Positions 24,468-37,250 of a stretch of DNA of 64,000 nucleotides are shown here, piece by piece; the first letter of the stretch is position 1, and every line of letters begins with the position of its first letter. The notes beneath the pieces were generated by a model. The model saw only the letters and a list, made by a program, of their open reading frames with translations. It was not told where the DNA came from and searched no databases. The DNA is taken from positions 1,550,001-1,614,000 of the forward strand of contig NW_026944389.1 of the NCBI RefSeq assembly GCF_033439725.1. The letters are read 5' to 3'. A program made the position numbers and the translations under genes. This DNA comes from Neurospora tetraspora (Eukaryota; Ascomycota; Sordariomycetes; Sordariales; Sordariaceae).

Positions 24468-24798
24468 GCTGGTGAAAGGAGTCTGTGTATTTGGCTGCGG
24501 TGTTGCCGTGGCAGGTGGTTGAAGCGGAAGGGAGTCTGGAAGTGTGTGGACGCTTGTATGCGAGATGACTGATGTTCTGTTTTTGTTGATGATATCCAAC
24601 TGTGCTTTCGTTATCAGACCTCTCTAGCGGTATACGGTAGCCGATACCTAGTTGATAATATTTGTTGTATTGATGACATGACCCCCAGTCCCTGTTCTGC
24701 TGTACCAGTGTGTGCGTATGCAAGAGGTGATAATATCTAAGGAAAAAGAACGACAAAAAAAAAAAAAGGCAAAGAGAAACAACGCCCCGCTCATGTCC
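24468..24798. other. Convergent 3' spacer between the OPT and GNAT genes
   Basis: 331 bp between two stop codons. Contains an A-run (about 24755-24768), nothing else notable. Confidence 0.5.
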
Positions 24799-26232
24799 TC
24801 AGCACCACCCATACTTCTCATTAGCAACCCACTCCACATCCTCCGTCCTCCCCCCCTCCATCCCCTCAGCCCCGTACCACATCAAGCTGGGAATGCTATC
24901 CATATCCCTCTCCACCATCTCATAACCCCCCTCAATTTTGGATTGCTCAATCAGCCGACTCACCAACGGACTCGGATTCCACATCTGCACATCCTCCACC
25001 CTCCACTCCGCCGCCTCCCGCTGCGCCACTTGCATAATCGCCCGGAACGCTTCCACCAGGTATTTTTCGGTCTCTGGGTCCTCTGTGACTACTTTTCTGA
25101 GGGACTCCTCATCCCCCAAGTCCTCTACCCCTTCCATGACGAAACGGAGGATGTGCATGTGATTCCCCTCGATACTTTCACTTTCCAGTCCCCTGTAGTA
25201 TGATCTCGTCCAAACGGCCCAGACCCGTTTTCCTTTTCCACTTTTTCCTTCCCCGTTGTCACCGGAGGAGGGGTAGTCGTTGGGAGAGCTGTCTGGAGGA
25301 CTGTAGATGGCTCCCCGGATGGTGGGGGTGCGGTGGAAGATGTGTTGCGTCATGAAATCTTCTCGCAACAAATGCCAGAGGAGACAGTCGAGGTCTGGCA
25401 ACAAGGCGACGTGGGTTTTGGAGGGGTGGAGACGGGCGAGGGTGGGGAGGGTTTGGGTGAGGAGGTGGGTGGTGTCGAGGGTGCAGAGGGGGGGGAGGGT
25501 GTGATAGCTGATGGGGTAGAGGTTGGGAGGGAAGTTGGGGGAGGTGGAGGTGGTGGGTTTGATGGGTTTAAAAGAAACGTGCGCCGAGGGAAACGCCCTC
25601 CACCCGTTTTTGGCATAAAAGGATTTGCCTATGTCGGAGTAGAGGACTGAGAAGAGGGTTGTGTTTGTTTGTTCTTTTCCCTTTTTCCCCCCTTTTTCCC
25701 CGTTCTCGCCGTTCTCGCCGTGGTCAGAAGAAGGAGACTCAGACTCAGGCCGATCCTTCTTATCAACAACCTGCCAGTTCCTCAACCGCCTCCCCACCTC
25801 CTGCATCATCCTGTTCGCGTACCCCTTTCCGCGGTACTGAGGATCCGTAAACACGGAACCGATGCCGTGCGAGATGCCTTCGGTTAGAACGACGCGGTCG
25901 GAAGAGGCGTCGTAGCGAGCGGCGACGGCGTGTTTGCGGAGGGTTTCGCAGGAGGAGAGGATGGGTCGTTCGCGGTTTTTTTCTGAAGAAGAGGAAGAGG
26001 GATCGGTGTCGGTGTCGGTCAAAATCCAGTGCGTCAGGCCACCGTCTTTGGCGAGCGGGAGAGTCGTCATAAAGTGTTCACGCGCGAGGTATTCGGAGTG
26101 GGAGAGGGCGGGTCCCCACATGGGGTGGGTGAGGGACCATGTTTTGGGACGCTCGTCGGGGTGGGCGAGGGTGAGGGTTAGAGAGGGCGAGGAGGCTGAG
26201 GGAAGGGGGGTGGTGGGAGTTGTAGAGCCCAT
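24799..26232 (-). CDS. LYC1-like GNAT N-acetyltransferase, 477 aa
   Basis: Intronless. A GNAT fold is indicated by the acetyl-CoA-binding block GIGSVFTDPQYRGKGYANRM (residues 123-142), whose QYRGKG matches the Q/R-x-x-G-x-G pyrophosphate loop. Length, the N-terminal HPDERPKTW block and the long C-terminal region that includes GGYEMVERDMDSIPSLMWYG resemble the fungal LYC1 group, named for a yeast lysine N6-acetyltransferase of lysine catabolism. Assignment to that group is from memory of family features; the actual acceptor substrate is inferred. Low-complexity inserts (Ser/Asp at 73-84, Gly/Glu/Lys around 175-190) are probably disordered loops. It is convergent with the transporter gene. Confidence 0.8.
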   Translation of the reverse strand: MGSTTPTTPLPSASSPSLTLTLAHPDERPKTWSLTHPMWGPALSHSEYLAREHFMTTLPLAKDGGLTHWILTDTDTDPSSSSSEKNRERPILSSCETLRKHAVAARYDASSDRVVLTEGISHGIGSVFTDPQYRGKGYANRMMQEVGRRLRNWQVVDKKDRPESESPSSDHGENGENGEKGGKKGKEQTNTTLFSVLYSDIGKSFYAKNGWRAFPSAHVSFKPIKPTTSTSPNFPPNLYPISYHTLPPLCTLDTTHLLTQTLPTLARLHPSKTHVALLPDLDCLLWHLLREDFMTQHIFHRTPTIRGAIYSPPDSSPNDYPSSGDNGEGKSGKGKRVWAVWTRSYYRGLESESIEGNHMHILRFVMEGVEDLGDEESLRKVVTEDPETEKYLVEAFRAIMQVAQREAAEWRVEDVQMWNPSPLVSRLIEQSKIEGGYEMVERDMDSIPSLMWYGAEGMEGGRTEDVEWVANEKYGWC

Positions 26233-27257
26233 TTTGTGGTTGGACGTTGTTGGAGAGGGACGATTCGGTCTCCGTGTTGCTGTTGGAGTTGGCGTTTTGG
26301 AGTTGTTGGTTTAGGTTGGTTGGTATGGAATGCTGAAGGTTGTCGAGCCGGTGGCCGTCAAGGTCCCCCCATTCGAAACGAGCAACAAACTGAGCTTGTT
26401 ACGGGTTCCTCACCGAGGAGTCAAAGAAAATGCAGAGTGGTGATGCTTGGCGGACGAGGACAAAGAGGAGACCTAATCTACCCCCCGGAGAAATACACGA
26501 AAAGAAATAAACAAAAAATAGGTGATGCCCAGAACGAAGCGGACGAAGGGGGAGGGTATCAAGATAAATGTAAAGTCCGGGGTCCAAAGTGGAAACACTT
26601 TTGGAAGCTTCCACGAAACGAACGAACGTGTGGACCTTTGACAAGATCGATCGTTGACATGTGGTGACCTCGAGGGGAGTTGACCTTCCCCAACTGCAAC
26701 CGAGCCAGTGAAAACCCCTGTCGCAGCCCTAACACCTGCCCCTACAGCGGAAACACTAACACGCTATTGGTCGCTCGCCAGTGGTCCGAACCATCATGAC
26801 ATAATACGGATCAGGGATTCCCCTAACAGTGCGTTAACAGCGGTGCTCGGGTACCTAACCATTGGACAAACACTCGCCAACAAGCAAGCGACAAGCAGGA
26901 GCCAGCGTCACATTTTGGAGATAATGGCGGTAAGCAAATGCAAATAGTCGCCTAGTATCGGCTTTTGGTGACAGTTCCGACATCCGGAATTCGCTCCGGG
27001 ATGTACTTTCAAGGTCTCATGTGACGGACCGTCTTAGGTAACAGCCTTCCTGCTGTGCAAGGGTCTTGTCTGTCCGCTGTCCATCAATTGGTCAATTGAG
27101 AGGACCATCTGACCCGGGAGGACCGTCTGTGTTTGCGCTCTGCTTCTTTGTCCAATTGAGGTCTGGGTCAAGATTGTGGCTTCAGTTTTGTGTCGCGATA
27201 CTTTGATCGAGTCGAGGTAGAGCGGCTGATAAGTGATAAGGAACAGATAAGGGAAAT
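26233..27257. other. Intergenic, upstream of the GNAT gene
   Basis: Only short frames without domain content. Ends at the target duplication of the next retroelement. Confidence 0.5.
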
Positions 27258-27262
27258 GGTGA

Positions 27263-27427
27263 TGTCAGAGGCCAGGGGATCCACTGGGCGTGCACGTGCC
27301 CAGTTGGGCTGGGATATGCGGGATTTATCTAGATGCCAAAGCTTCGAGTCTGCAGAGCCAATCTTATACAGACACACACAATCAAGCTACGTTGAACCCC
27401 ATATCAATTATTACCTATAATATTACA
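27263..27427 (+). repeat. 5' LTR of the 27.3-32.8 kb copia element
   Basis: 165 bp, direct repeat of 32631-32795. Retains GC-rich blocks such as GGGGATCCACTGGGCG and GTTGGGCTGGGATATGCGGG, shared exactly by both copies. Confidence 0.92.
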
Positions 27428-30400
27428 ATTAACAGTTTTATTAATTTAACTATTAAAATTATCGCTAGTAATGACAACCAATTAAACGAATACCAATAAT
27501 ATCTACGATTAAAATTAATAACGTTACTCTCAATAGCCTTAAGGATTAGCCGGCCTAAGAAAATGCCTTTATCTCTATAACTCAAAACCTTAGTCTCTAA
27601 AAGCATATCGATCCCAACAACCATATACCTTAGCTAATTAAACCTACAAAGCCCAATATCGCCAACTACTAAAGAGAAATCCCAACTAAAAAAACTAAAA
27701 AAGCTAAGAAGGATAAAGAATCTACCCTATCTACTATTACTAAATTTTATAGCTTCTATTATAAGCGTAACTACTATAACTATATAATTAAGAAATCGGA
27801 TTGGCATACAAAAATCAAGACCTTCTCTAACCTAAGCATTAAAAAAACTCCGTTAAATCGCTAGATGTCTAAAACCATTAAAAATAACTACTATAAAACT
27901 AATTTTACCAAACGTACTAATCTATACGAATAATATAGTAAATTTAATAAATCTACCGCTTTTAACGATTATAAAATAAAAAAGCTCGCCTAAACTAAAC
28001 TTCTTAATATTTTTAAACCCCCTAACAAAACTAACCGTAATTAATACAATTAAACCTTTTATTAAGAGGCGGCTATAACATTCTATATTACTAGAAGAAT
28101 TATTAAAATAAATAAACTAAACTTATAATTTCTAAAATTCTATTTAACTATGAAATCGAATCCTTATACCGCCTAAACAAATAATTACTAATTCTAATAC
28201 AATAAGGAGATTAAAAGAAACTTTAATTTCAAAATCTTTTTCTATACTGTAATTAAGGACTTTCGTAAAATAATAACAACGAGTACCACCTAAGGAAAAG
28301 GTTACGCCCTCCTACTTAAAGGTATTTATTTGCAATTATATTAAATAATAAATCTACTAAAGAAAACGCTCCTAATAACGAATAAAACCTTAACCAAGAA
28401 ATAAAAAAACGGAGAAAGGCTTTAAAAAAGAATAATAAATTTAGGAAAAATATTAATAAGAATAAACGCACTTCCTCCTTATCCTTACTAACGAATAAAC
28501 GACCGTAATAATCCCTATACAAACTCTATAAGTAGCCGGGCTATAATCTAAATAAATACTATTATACTAAGTTATAATTAACCTATAAGAATTAAATTAA
28601 AAGTCCTATTATTAAAAAACGCGCGCTCACTAACTTAAAAAAGGACAAAATACTTAAAAAGGCTATTAACCGTCTACGAACGCAATGGAACGATAAAGAT
28701 TAAAATAATTAACTTTATAAATACCGGGTAAATAAGAGCAATTTCTTAATACCTAGAACGAAATGCAACGCTATATACCCATTAAAAGACTCTATAATCC
28801 TCAATTTAAATACAATAATACATATCTTTAATAAAGTTAATTAGTTTAAAGACTTTACCCTATTAAGTACTAATAATTATATATAGGTTAAAAATAAGCG
28901 GATTCCTATCGAATGGTATAGGATTATTATAATTATAATCTAGGACAACGCTAAAAATAAAGAGTTTTAATTTCCTAACATTATCTTAATACTAAGTATA
29001 GTTTATAACCTCATTTCCTTAAAATAATACGAAAATGAACAAATTTATTAAGATTATGAGAATAATTACCTACGCTCCTATCTTATAAACTCTCTTATTT
29101 ATTATATTTATTTTAAATACAAATAATTTATTTTAAAATATATTTCTCTATAAAACAATACTAATAAATCTTCCTTTATTATATAATATATAAATTATAT
29201 TAAGCGGAAGCCCTAAGAAAATAAACCCCTCCGCTAGCATCTTCGACTTAACTACTTAGGACCTAAGACTTTAATTAAACTAATAAAGCAAAAATATAAT
29301 ATACAATTTAAAGGACTAAGTATAATATACTACGAATTATATACTAAAACTAAATTAAAGCGTTAAATACGCAAAGAAACTTATAATTACCTAAAGGGCC
29401 CTAAATTACAATTAATTATTGACTTCTTCTCCTACAAAAAAATATAAATAAAGGGTTAAAAATATTTAAATTTAATAATAATCGTAGACTAATCATCTAA
29501 ATTTGTCTAAGTATATTACCTAAGTAATAAAGAAGCCGAATCTATCATTACATATTTAAAATCCCTCTATACAAAATTACAAACTCAATACTAAATTATA
29601 TCTTAAATAATCGAATATAATAACGACATAACTAATAGCAAAAAAATTACTACCTAATTTACTACTAAAAGAACTAATATCGAACCTTCAACGCCTTATA
29701 CACAAATTTAAAACGGCGGCGTAAAACGCTTAAAAAATATAATAAAAACTAAAAGTATAGTAATACAATTAAATATAAATCTTCCTTACAAACTATAAAT
29801 AGAAATCACTAAAGCAGCTACATACTTATACAACCTAACCCCTAAAGCGGAATATCATTAAAATTTTTTCTAAAACTAATTCGAAACGTACTACCAATTT
29901 AAAAACAATATTATTCCTCTATCAAACCCCTCCCCTACTATTATACACTTCAAAATATATAATTATAAAGCCATTACTCTTATAATAAAAATTATAAAAG
30001 AATAAAACAAATTAATAAAATTTAACAACCGCGCCTAAATCAATTATCTAATTAAATACCAATTAATAAATATCTATAAAATCTATAATCCTTATACTAA
30101 TTTTATTATTATTATATAAAACATCGTATTCAATAAAAACGAAGTCTTTTCTCGTAATAACGTTAAAGAAATTTATAATACTTTTAATATTTCCCTTAAA
30201 GAGTTAACTATACAATTAAAAAAGCTTTATCAAATAAATATCATATAAATAAATATCCTATAAATCGAAACTATACCTATCGTAAATAATGGAATTCCTA
30301 GCCCTATTATCTAAAACTTTCCTACCGAAACCGAAAATATACTAAAAGAAAAGGAGGAATTAAAAATTTTAAAAATATAAACACAATCTAAATCTCTAAA

Positions 30401-32630
30401 AGTCCCGTAAATACTAAAAATACAACTATAAAATCTAGAACCCTTACTATTACTACCCGTACAATCGCCATCCAATCTCTAAAATACAATTTTAAATTCA
30501 AAGGATAAAAAAGAAGGCTATCTCCCTACCCCTTCTAATAACCTAACTATATTTCTAATAATTAACTTCTCTTATTTGAATAAAAAATTATAACCAACTA
30601 TAAATCAAAACCTTTAGTAAACCGCATCGTTCCTATCTATAAAAAATAATCGATTTATAAACTTCTAAAGAAACAAAATTATAGACTACACCTTCTTAAA
30701 ATTAATGAAAAAAAGAATATTAATATCAATCCCGGCTACAACCCTAAATTAAAAAGTAATAAAAGAGATTATTAACTACTATAAAATGAAAAGTATATTA
30801 AAAACCCTTTATCGAACTAACTTTCTACCCCTTCTAAAACACTATAATAATTTCAACTTTTACTCCTTTAAAAAATCCTTCAAAAATACAAAAAAGAAAC
30901 ACCTAAATAAATATAAGGACAAAAAATTCTAAAAATAAATTAATATTAAAGAGGTAAAAAACAACGAAATACTCAATTCAATATAAATATACACTTACAA
31001 ATTCAACTAAAACAACCGGTTTTTTAAATATAAAATATATTTAATAATACGTAGGGACTAACAATCTAAGGATAGCGTACGTAAAATATACGTAACAACT
31101 CTAACAATTAAATCATTTTATATTCTAATAATTCTAACCGTCTATTTCAACTTTAACTTGACCTAATACAATATAAAGAATACCTTTATTAATACTATAC
31201 TTAATAAAATAATATTTATAAAAACTCCCCCTAAATATACTAAAAAAAAAACTAAGTACGCTAACTACTATATATATTATATAATCTATAAAGATCTCCC
31301 CTCCTCTAATACCAAGAATTCACTAAGACCCTTATAACTATAAATATAAACCCTCTCCCTATAAAACCCAATATCCTAATCAAAAATAATATATTCTTCT
31401 TCTTCTACGTCAATAATATTATTATTACTTCCAAATATAAGAATAAAGAAATTACTATAACTAAAAAGGTAATAGCTGCTATAAAGAGGAAATATTAATT
31501 AACAGGTAAAGAACTACTAAAATAGTTCCTAAATATCAAAATTATTCGAAACCAAAAAAAAAAAAAATTTCTAACTATTACAACGCAACTATATCCAAAA
31601 AATCGTAAAGAAGATTAAACGTACTAAAAAACTATATTCTACGCCTATAGCCAAAAAGGAACTCCTACTTTACTAAAATAATATAGCCCCATATAAATTT
31701 TATATGTATTAAATTAAAATTAATGCGATTTTCTATATTACTATTATATCGCGACTAAATATAATATTCCCAATCTAATACATTATATAACTATAAATCA
31801 AATACTATTCTACCTTTTTACAACTTAAAACTATACCTTTCAACTAAATAATAAAAACTACTAAAATTTCTATATTATAACTAATTCTTTATTTATAAAC
31901 AATTCTCTTAATCGAAAGAGCTTACAAATATTTATACTTAAACTCCTAAGTGCTACAATCGATTAACGAGCCAACAAACAAAATACAATTATAACCTTAT
32001 TTATAAAGGCCAAACTACTATCCCTCAACTAAAGAACTAAAGAAACTATCTATACTCGCTGTCTCTTTAACGAACTTACCCTAAAATTCGAAAATCAAGA
32101 AGCCACACCCATAAACTATAACAATAAGCAAACAATATAATTTATTATAAAGGAGGCAGTTCAACTCATAACTAAATTTAAACACATTAATATATATAAA
32201 TATTAATTAAAGTAAGCGTAAAGAAAGAAGTTAATAAACGTAATCTATATACTTATTAAGAAATAAATCGTAAATAACCTTATAAAGAGCCTCCTTCCCG
32301 CAATATATTTAAAATCTATAAAATAATTAAAACTCGTAGAATTACAACGGCCACAAACTTAACTATAAGAGCTTAGCAACGGAAATATCGCTATAGGCCG
32401 CCTAAAAGGTATAGAGGACTCTATAAAAGAGGATTCGGATAACGAATGGGCAAATATAACTACAAATATAATAAAATAAGACTCTTACGAATAGAAACTT
32501 AAAAACTACCGTAACGAGGAAGTAATTTAGGAATATCATTATTTCTAGCCAATTTTAGAAGGATTTCAGGGCATTTCAGGGTATATTTAGGTAGATCTAG
32601 CGTAGTTTATGCACCAGATCTAAGGGGGTG

Positions 32631-32795
32631 TGTTAGAAGCTAGGGGATCCACTGGGCGTATACGTGCCTAGTTGGGCTGGGATATGCGGGATTTATTTAA
32701 ATACCAGAGCTTCGAGTCTGCAGAGCTAGTCTTACACGGATACATACAATCAAGCCACGTTGAACCCCATATCGATTATTACCCATAATATCACA
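32631..32795 (+). repeat. 3' LTR of the 27.3-32.8 kb copia element
   Basis: 165 bp, direct repeat of 27263-27427, preceded by a polypurine tract at about 32622-32630 and followed by GGTGA. Confidence 0.92.
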
Positions 32796-32800
32796 GGTGA

Positions 32801-35107
32801 CGGTGGGCCTTCGTGCCCCACCTTTTACACCTTTTTCCAACGACATCCCATCTTCCCCTTCGTGCCTTCCTCCTCGAGTCACTTCACATCGCTATATCAT
32901 GAGCTTCTGTGGATACTCCAAGGTTCTGCAGGTGTCATTCCCATCCAGTAAGGGCATTTCCTCTTCCTGAATTCTTCTTCTGGACAAGCATCCCATTAAC
33001 CCAATTGCCCATGCTTCGCCTTGCTTTCTTTCAGCTTCACGCGGTGACGAACTGTTTTATATGGTCAAGCGATCTGTTTCGTACATGTGGATGTTGTCCC
33101 GAACTGCTGCTCTGCGCTTTTTCTTATTTTTATTTTTTCCACGCCGATCTCCCTGGTTTCCCTCCCCATTCCCTGCCATTCGCTACCTCTAGCAAGACAT
33201 AGACAGTATCTCCATGTCACGTAACATCCCCTCCGGGTTCACAACCCGAACTCGAAACAGTCATGGGGAAATAATCTTTGCGCTTGCCTACCTCCATCAT
33301 CGTTAAGCAAAGGTTTCACCAGACCTTCCCTTGCATTCCAGCCGTTCCGATCTGCCCCAAAAGCCCGGTACCCCGGCAGTGCCTAGGAGCCGGTCCGGGA
33401 TCTCTACTTTTTCCTCCAGAGGGAACGGCATCCTCTGCCGTAGTGCCGCACCGGCACACACAAATGTACTTGTACAAGGACAACGTTGTCCTGAATCAGG
33501 GACTTGTCGTTAATTCAAGCATTTGCGAAGAACATTTGCGAAGAAGGGAACTGTTAGCAAGCTGATTGCCCTTGTACTGAGTACCTCTAGGGTGTTGCTT
33601 GGTTCAGTTGGCTGACTACCTACGCTGACCTCTACGCAAGGTTGTGCCCGCTTTGGTGAGGCGTGAGGAGATGGTTGCAAAAGACACTTCTTAACAGGAA
33701 TCACCTCCCTGATGATTGAGATCCTAGTGGCTCAAGAGATTGATCTTCAAGATAAAAAAGCGGTGGATGATTTACGCCGTTGGGTACGTGTAGAGATGCG
33801 TAGAGCAGGGAGAATGGAAAGATGCGTATATGGGGCCACAAGCGCGATTGGAGACGCCCTTCTTTTTCTTTTCCATTGTGAGTTCGGAATGATTGGAAAA
33901 GTTAAAACATTTCAGTCACAAATGTGTTCTGGCGTCGGCTTATCTGTAAAACGGACACTTTCTACTTGATCCTGGTCCGTACAACCAATAGAGACAACGG
34001 TAGCGCCGGTTCTGACACTCTTGATAATAGGGGAATGCCTGTTCTACTGTTTTCGAATATCCGCATTTCAGTGTCACTACTTTCAGCCCGCTGTCGATGC
34101 TCAAACTTGCACAAACTGCGAGTGTCCCTTCAGAGTCACAGACTTATCACTAGGACAAACTCTCATGCTTCAGGTTCCTAGGAAGTTCCAAGTATGACTG
34201 TATGATTGGTGTGACTGTTGAAGTCGTTTGGCTGTCAAATACAGGTTCCAGGTTTAAGCACTGAGTGGTCGTGGGGATAAAAACCCGTCCTCCGTTCACC
34301 TACCCTGACATGTTGGGAATTTTCTCTTCTTCAGCTCAACGTCTCCAGGTCTGGTTGTCCACGGTCCAGTGAGCCTTGGCTCTCCAGAACCTTTGGACAG
34401 TGCTGGGCTCGTTTTCATCCGACTGTCACGAAGAAGGCGTTGTTGCTGTAGTGACGGGCCACTGCCCTAAAATCCGTTACCGTATCGTCGTTTCCAAACC
34501 ACCGCAGCGTATACCTCTTCCTCCTCACTGGTTTAACTCGCGCCTCGCCTAGCTAAGCGGACGTATATACAATCGTTTTTTATGCTACAGCTCCTGGCCT
34601 TTGAGCTCGCTCCTACGATCTAAATCTTTCTGCGTGAGTGGCAGCTTGGAGTCATAAACATCTCTCTCTGGTTGATATCGCGAAGTACCTCTGGTGAATG
34701 TGCCAACCCTAGGCTTGCACTAGCTCAAGGTTTCGTCGACGTTCAAGCCCCTTCACTCGCATATAGCTTGGCGTCCATTCGCCTATTCTGTGGCGAAGCG
34801 GCTATTCACTGTACGCTGCCAGTGGGGACTGAGGCCGAACCTGAGGCTGTCACGTCCAAGCTTTTCGGTGAAGGGCCCCAAATTCAGGGTGGATCGAACC
34901 GTTATAAATATCTTTTCTGCCCACAGACTCCCTCCCAATTCCTCCTTCCTCCTCCATCGAACATCGACCTCAAATTTTCGGTCAACTTGACAACCCCTCA
35001 ACCTCGATCACTTGTCGCAGGCTAGCTATTATTTAGCTACGCCGCCACAACGCGATCATCGACTCGATCATCTTCCTTCTATCTTCTAACCTCACAACAA
35101 TAACACT
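32801..35107. other. Intergenic, 2.3 kb, no supported gene before the RING gene
   Basis: Normal-GC DNA with short frames on both strands, none with a domain or a convincing splice pattern. The right part holds the promoter of the gene starting at 35108, including a TATA-like element. Confidence 0.5.
34903..34910 (+). promoter_or_regulatory. Probable TATA box of the RING-finger gene
   Basis: TATAAATA, about 200 bp upstream of the start codon at 35108. A C/T-rich stretch typical of fungal transcription start regions follows at about 34920-34960. Confidence 0.45.
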
Positions 35108-36881
35108 ATGTCTTCGCAAGAGGTCAACAACAAGAACACCACCAAACGTCACGAGGTCTCATTATGGCATGAGATCAAAGACCACGTCCATGCCTCGACA
35201 GCCCCGTTGAAGAAGGCCGGCGCTCCCATTGCCAATGCAGCTGTTCCATTCGCCAGATGCTATGTCTGCCTCGATGAACTGGATATTAAAGGGATTCCTC
35301 CCGTCGGCCCCGCAGCCGAAACCCGCGCGGGATGCTTCATTCCCTGTGGCCATTTTTTCTGCGTCATGTGTTGGAAGGTTTGGGTGCGTTCGCTTAAAGA
35401 GCCGGTGAAGTGCTACATCGGCCCGACAAACCCTATCCCAGTCAATGGTATTCAAGGTAAGTCTGTTGTTTCTCTCTCTTTTTTGAACAATTTTCCCAAG
35501 TTGCATGATTGCTAGCACGGGGTGGACTTGTAACTAACACTTTCTTGTCCTGTCTCACACAGACAATCTCAAGCTCACGACTATGGATCTGTCGGAGTGC
35601 TACAGATACGGCCAGTCAAAGCCGTACCGCGAGTTCGCTTGCCCCATCTGCAAAACGGATTTGCATCACTCGGGATGCTGCTGCGAGATCCGGCCAGTTA
35701 TGATTCCCACCAACAAGCCCAAAGACCGTCTAGCCAATCTCCTGGCGCTTCCGAGAACGTTTCTAGAGGTCCTTAGGGATACCCGCGCTACTGTCAACGA
35801 TAACGATACGGCCGAAGACAACGAGGAGAATACGGACGATGAACAAGACGCACTGGACGATGAACAAGACGCACCGGACGATGAACATGACCGGGGAGAC
35901 GACAAACAGGGCAAACCGGACGATAAGCAAGGCGTGCCGGACGAAGAGCATGTTACCACCAACGAGGAGGCCGACGTGATTATTGAGGGCTACCGCCAAA
36001 AACTCACCCCCGCCTACAACAACCACCGTGTGAGAAGGTTCCCGAACTATTCTGACCTAATCCAACAAGAGTCCGGCGGTTCGACGGTCATCCTCCCGGC
36101 TAGACCCTTGGTCTATGACATTCAAACCATCCCTCAACCCGGGTTCTACCCAGTAATGCGCCTCAGAGCTCAATACCCTAACATCCAGGACCCCAACGGC
36201 TGGAACTGTCGGGTCACAGGCGGCCGCCTCGACAAGGTCGTCGACCCCGTTTGCGGCCAATGTATCCATGATCTAACTCGATACCGCTTCTTGCAGCATA
36301 AGTACGACGAAGCAGAGCCGTATTGGCCTGGATACGACGCCCACTGCTCAACCCTTTCTGCGCATCTGGACGGTGGTGGGCTCAGGCAATTCTCCGGCCT
36401 GTCATGGAAGCACGCCGTAACATCCGTCTACCTCAAGGCAGACAACAATGACTGGACCACAAAGCCCACTTGGGGCCGCTGGCCCATAGAATTGGATTTC
36501 ATGCTCAAGGCTCGCGGCTGGACCAAAGGCGTGGACTTTGTCGACTGGAAGAAGGGATGCTCGGAGCTGGAGGGAGACTGGGTGCCTAAGCCATCCTTCA
36601 ACGGCCTTCGTTCCAGGTTTGAGCTGGAGGGAATGGGATATTATCCCGACTGGGACGAGCTGCTTGAGCAGCCGTACTGGAGGGCTCGAGGTATCACTAA
36701 GATCCCCCGTAACCACTGGAGCGATCATCATGCCCTGGGTCGCTGGGTGCCGGGATTTGGCACTGTCATCCTCAAGACGGCCAAGTTCAGCTATACTGCA
36801 AGGTATACGCCGAAAGAAGCGAGGCAATCCTTAGGGGAGTTGGACGTTAAGGGAGTTGAGCTTGAAGAGGGTTGGATGTAG
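35108..36881 (+). CDS. RING-finger protein with acidic repeat region, two exons, 555 aa
   Basis: Coding sequence 35108-35456 joined to 35563-36881. The 106-bp intron (GTAAGT...CACACAG) splits a codon and restores frame. Residues 51-146 form a RING-type zinc finger in C3HC4 spacing: Cys51, Cys54, Cys80, His82, Cys85, Cys88, then after a long insert Cys143 and Cys146 (CPIC). RING domains usually give E3 ubiquitin-ligase activity, which is an inference here. Residues about 190-240 are a strongly acidic run with short repeats of the DDEQDA/DDKQG type, probably disordered. The C-terminal 280 residues, rich in Trp and Tyr (TWGRWPIELDF, PDWDELLEQPYW), are not a family I recognise. The 3' half of this gene is duplicated in tandem just downstream. 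Confidence 0.88.
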
Positions 36882-37250
36882 GGGTCTTGAGAATGGACAG
36901 AACGTGTACTGTACGAGACTGGTTGCTTAGATTGGACACTCCAGGGCCTTTTGGGCTTCTTAATGATGGAGATAAGGTTTCCAAGATGCCAGGTAGTAAG
37001 CTAAGAATAGGAGGTCCTTGGCTGACTGGGCCAGTGCATACTTGGGCCGCGCTCAGCCGTATTTGGCTGAGCCGACCCAGACACAGCACAGGGCAGTCAG
37101 CTAAATAGGTAGTCAGCGATTCCTTTTTCTTTACTATAGAGAAGGAACTCCTAATTAAACAATCAATCATCTAACTACACGCAGAAGAACCTGCTTAGTG
37201 ACACTGCTTGTTAACACGAGTCCTGGGTTGATTGAGAATGTTCCTCAGAC
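36260..37250 (+). repeat. Tandem duplication, unit 1 (RING gene 3' half plus 3' flank)
   Basis: About 1.0 kb. Covers the coding sequence from about CIHDLTRY to the stop, plus about 370 bp of downstream sequence. It is repeated head-to-tail at 37251-38255. Shared flank landmarks include TGACTGGGCCAGTGCATACT, CACAGCACAGGGCAGTCAGC and ACACGAGTCCTG. Confidence 0.85.
37051..37072 (+). repeat. Perfect hairpin present only in unit 1 of the duplication
   Basis: GCTCAGCC and GGCTGAGC form an 8-bp inverted repeat around GTATTT. The matching place in unit 2 (about 38058) lacks about 30 bp including this hairpin, so it was gained in unit 1 or lost from unit 2 after the duplication. Confidence 0.7.

Larger units (their letters stand above)
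27258..32800 (+). mobile_element. Ty1/copia LTR retrotransposon, RIP-degraded fossil
   Basis: LTRs of 165 bp at 27263-27427 and 32631-32795, flanked by a perfect target duplication GGTGA (27258-27262 and 32796-32800). LTRs begin TGT and end ACA. The element itself is 5,533 bp. A purine-rich tract (AAGGGGG) lies directly before the right LTR, so the element reads on the plus strand. A degenerate copia-type reverse transcriptase core is visible near 31.4 kb, about 1.4 kb from the 3' end, as expected for gag-protease-integrase-RT-RNaseH order. The LTRs differ at about 21 sites, all transitions by eye. The interior is broken beyond counting. C is kept far better than G on the plus strand, a strand-biased RIP pattern. 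Confidence 0.9.

Noticed and set aside
23724-24599. 291-aa open frame on the minus strand
   Set aside because: Antisense to the last OPT exon; His/Ala/Glu-rich low-quality protein with no family signal.
25333-26314. Several plus-strand frames of 60-130 aa opposite the GNAT gene
   Set aside because: Shadows of the minus-strand coding sequence; Gly/Glu/Val-rich with no domains.
34672-35025. 117-aa plus-strand frame before the RING gene
   Set aside because: Overlaps the TATA-like element and transcription-start region of the next gene and has no recognisable content.
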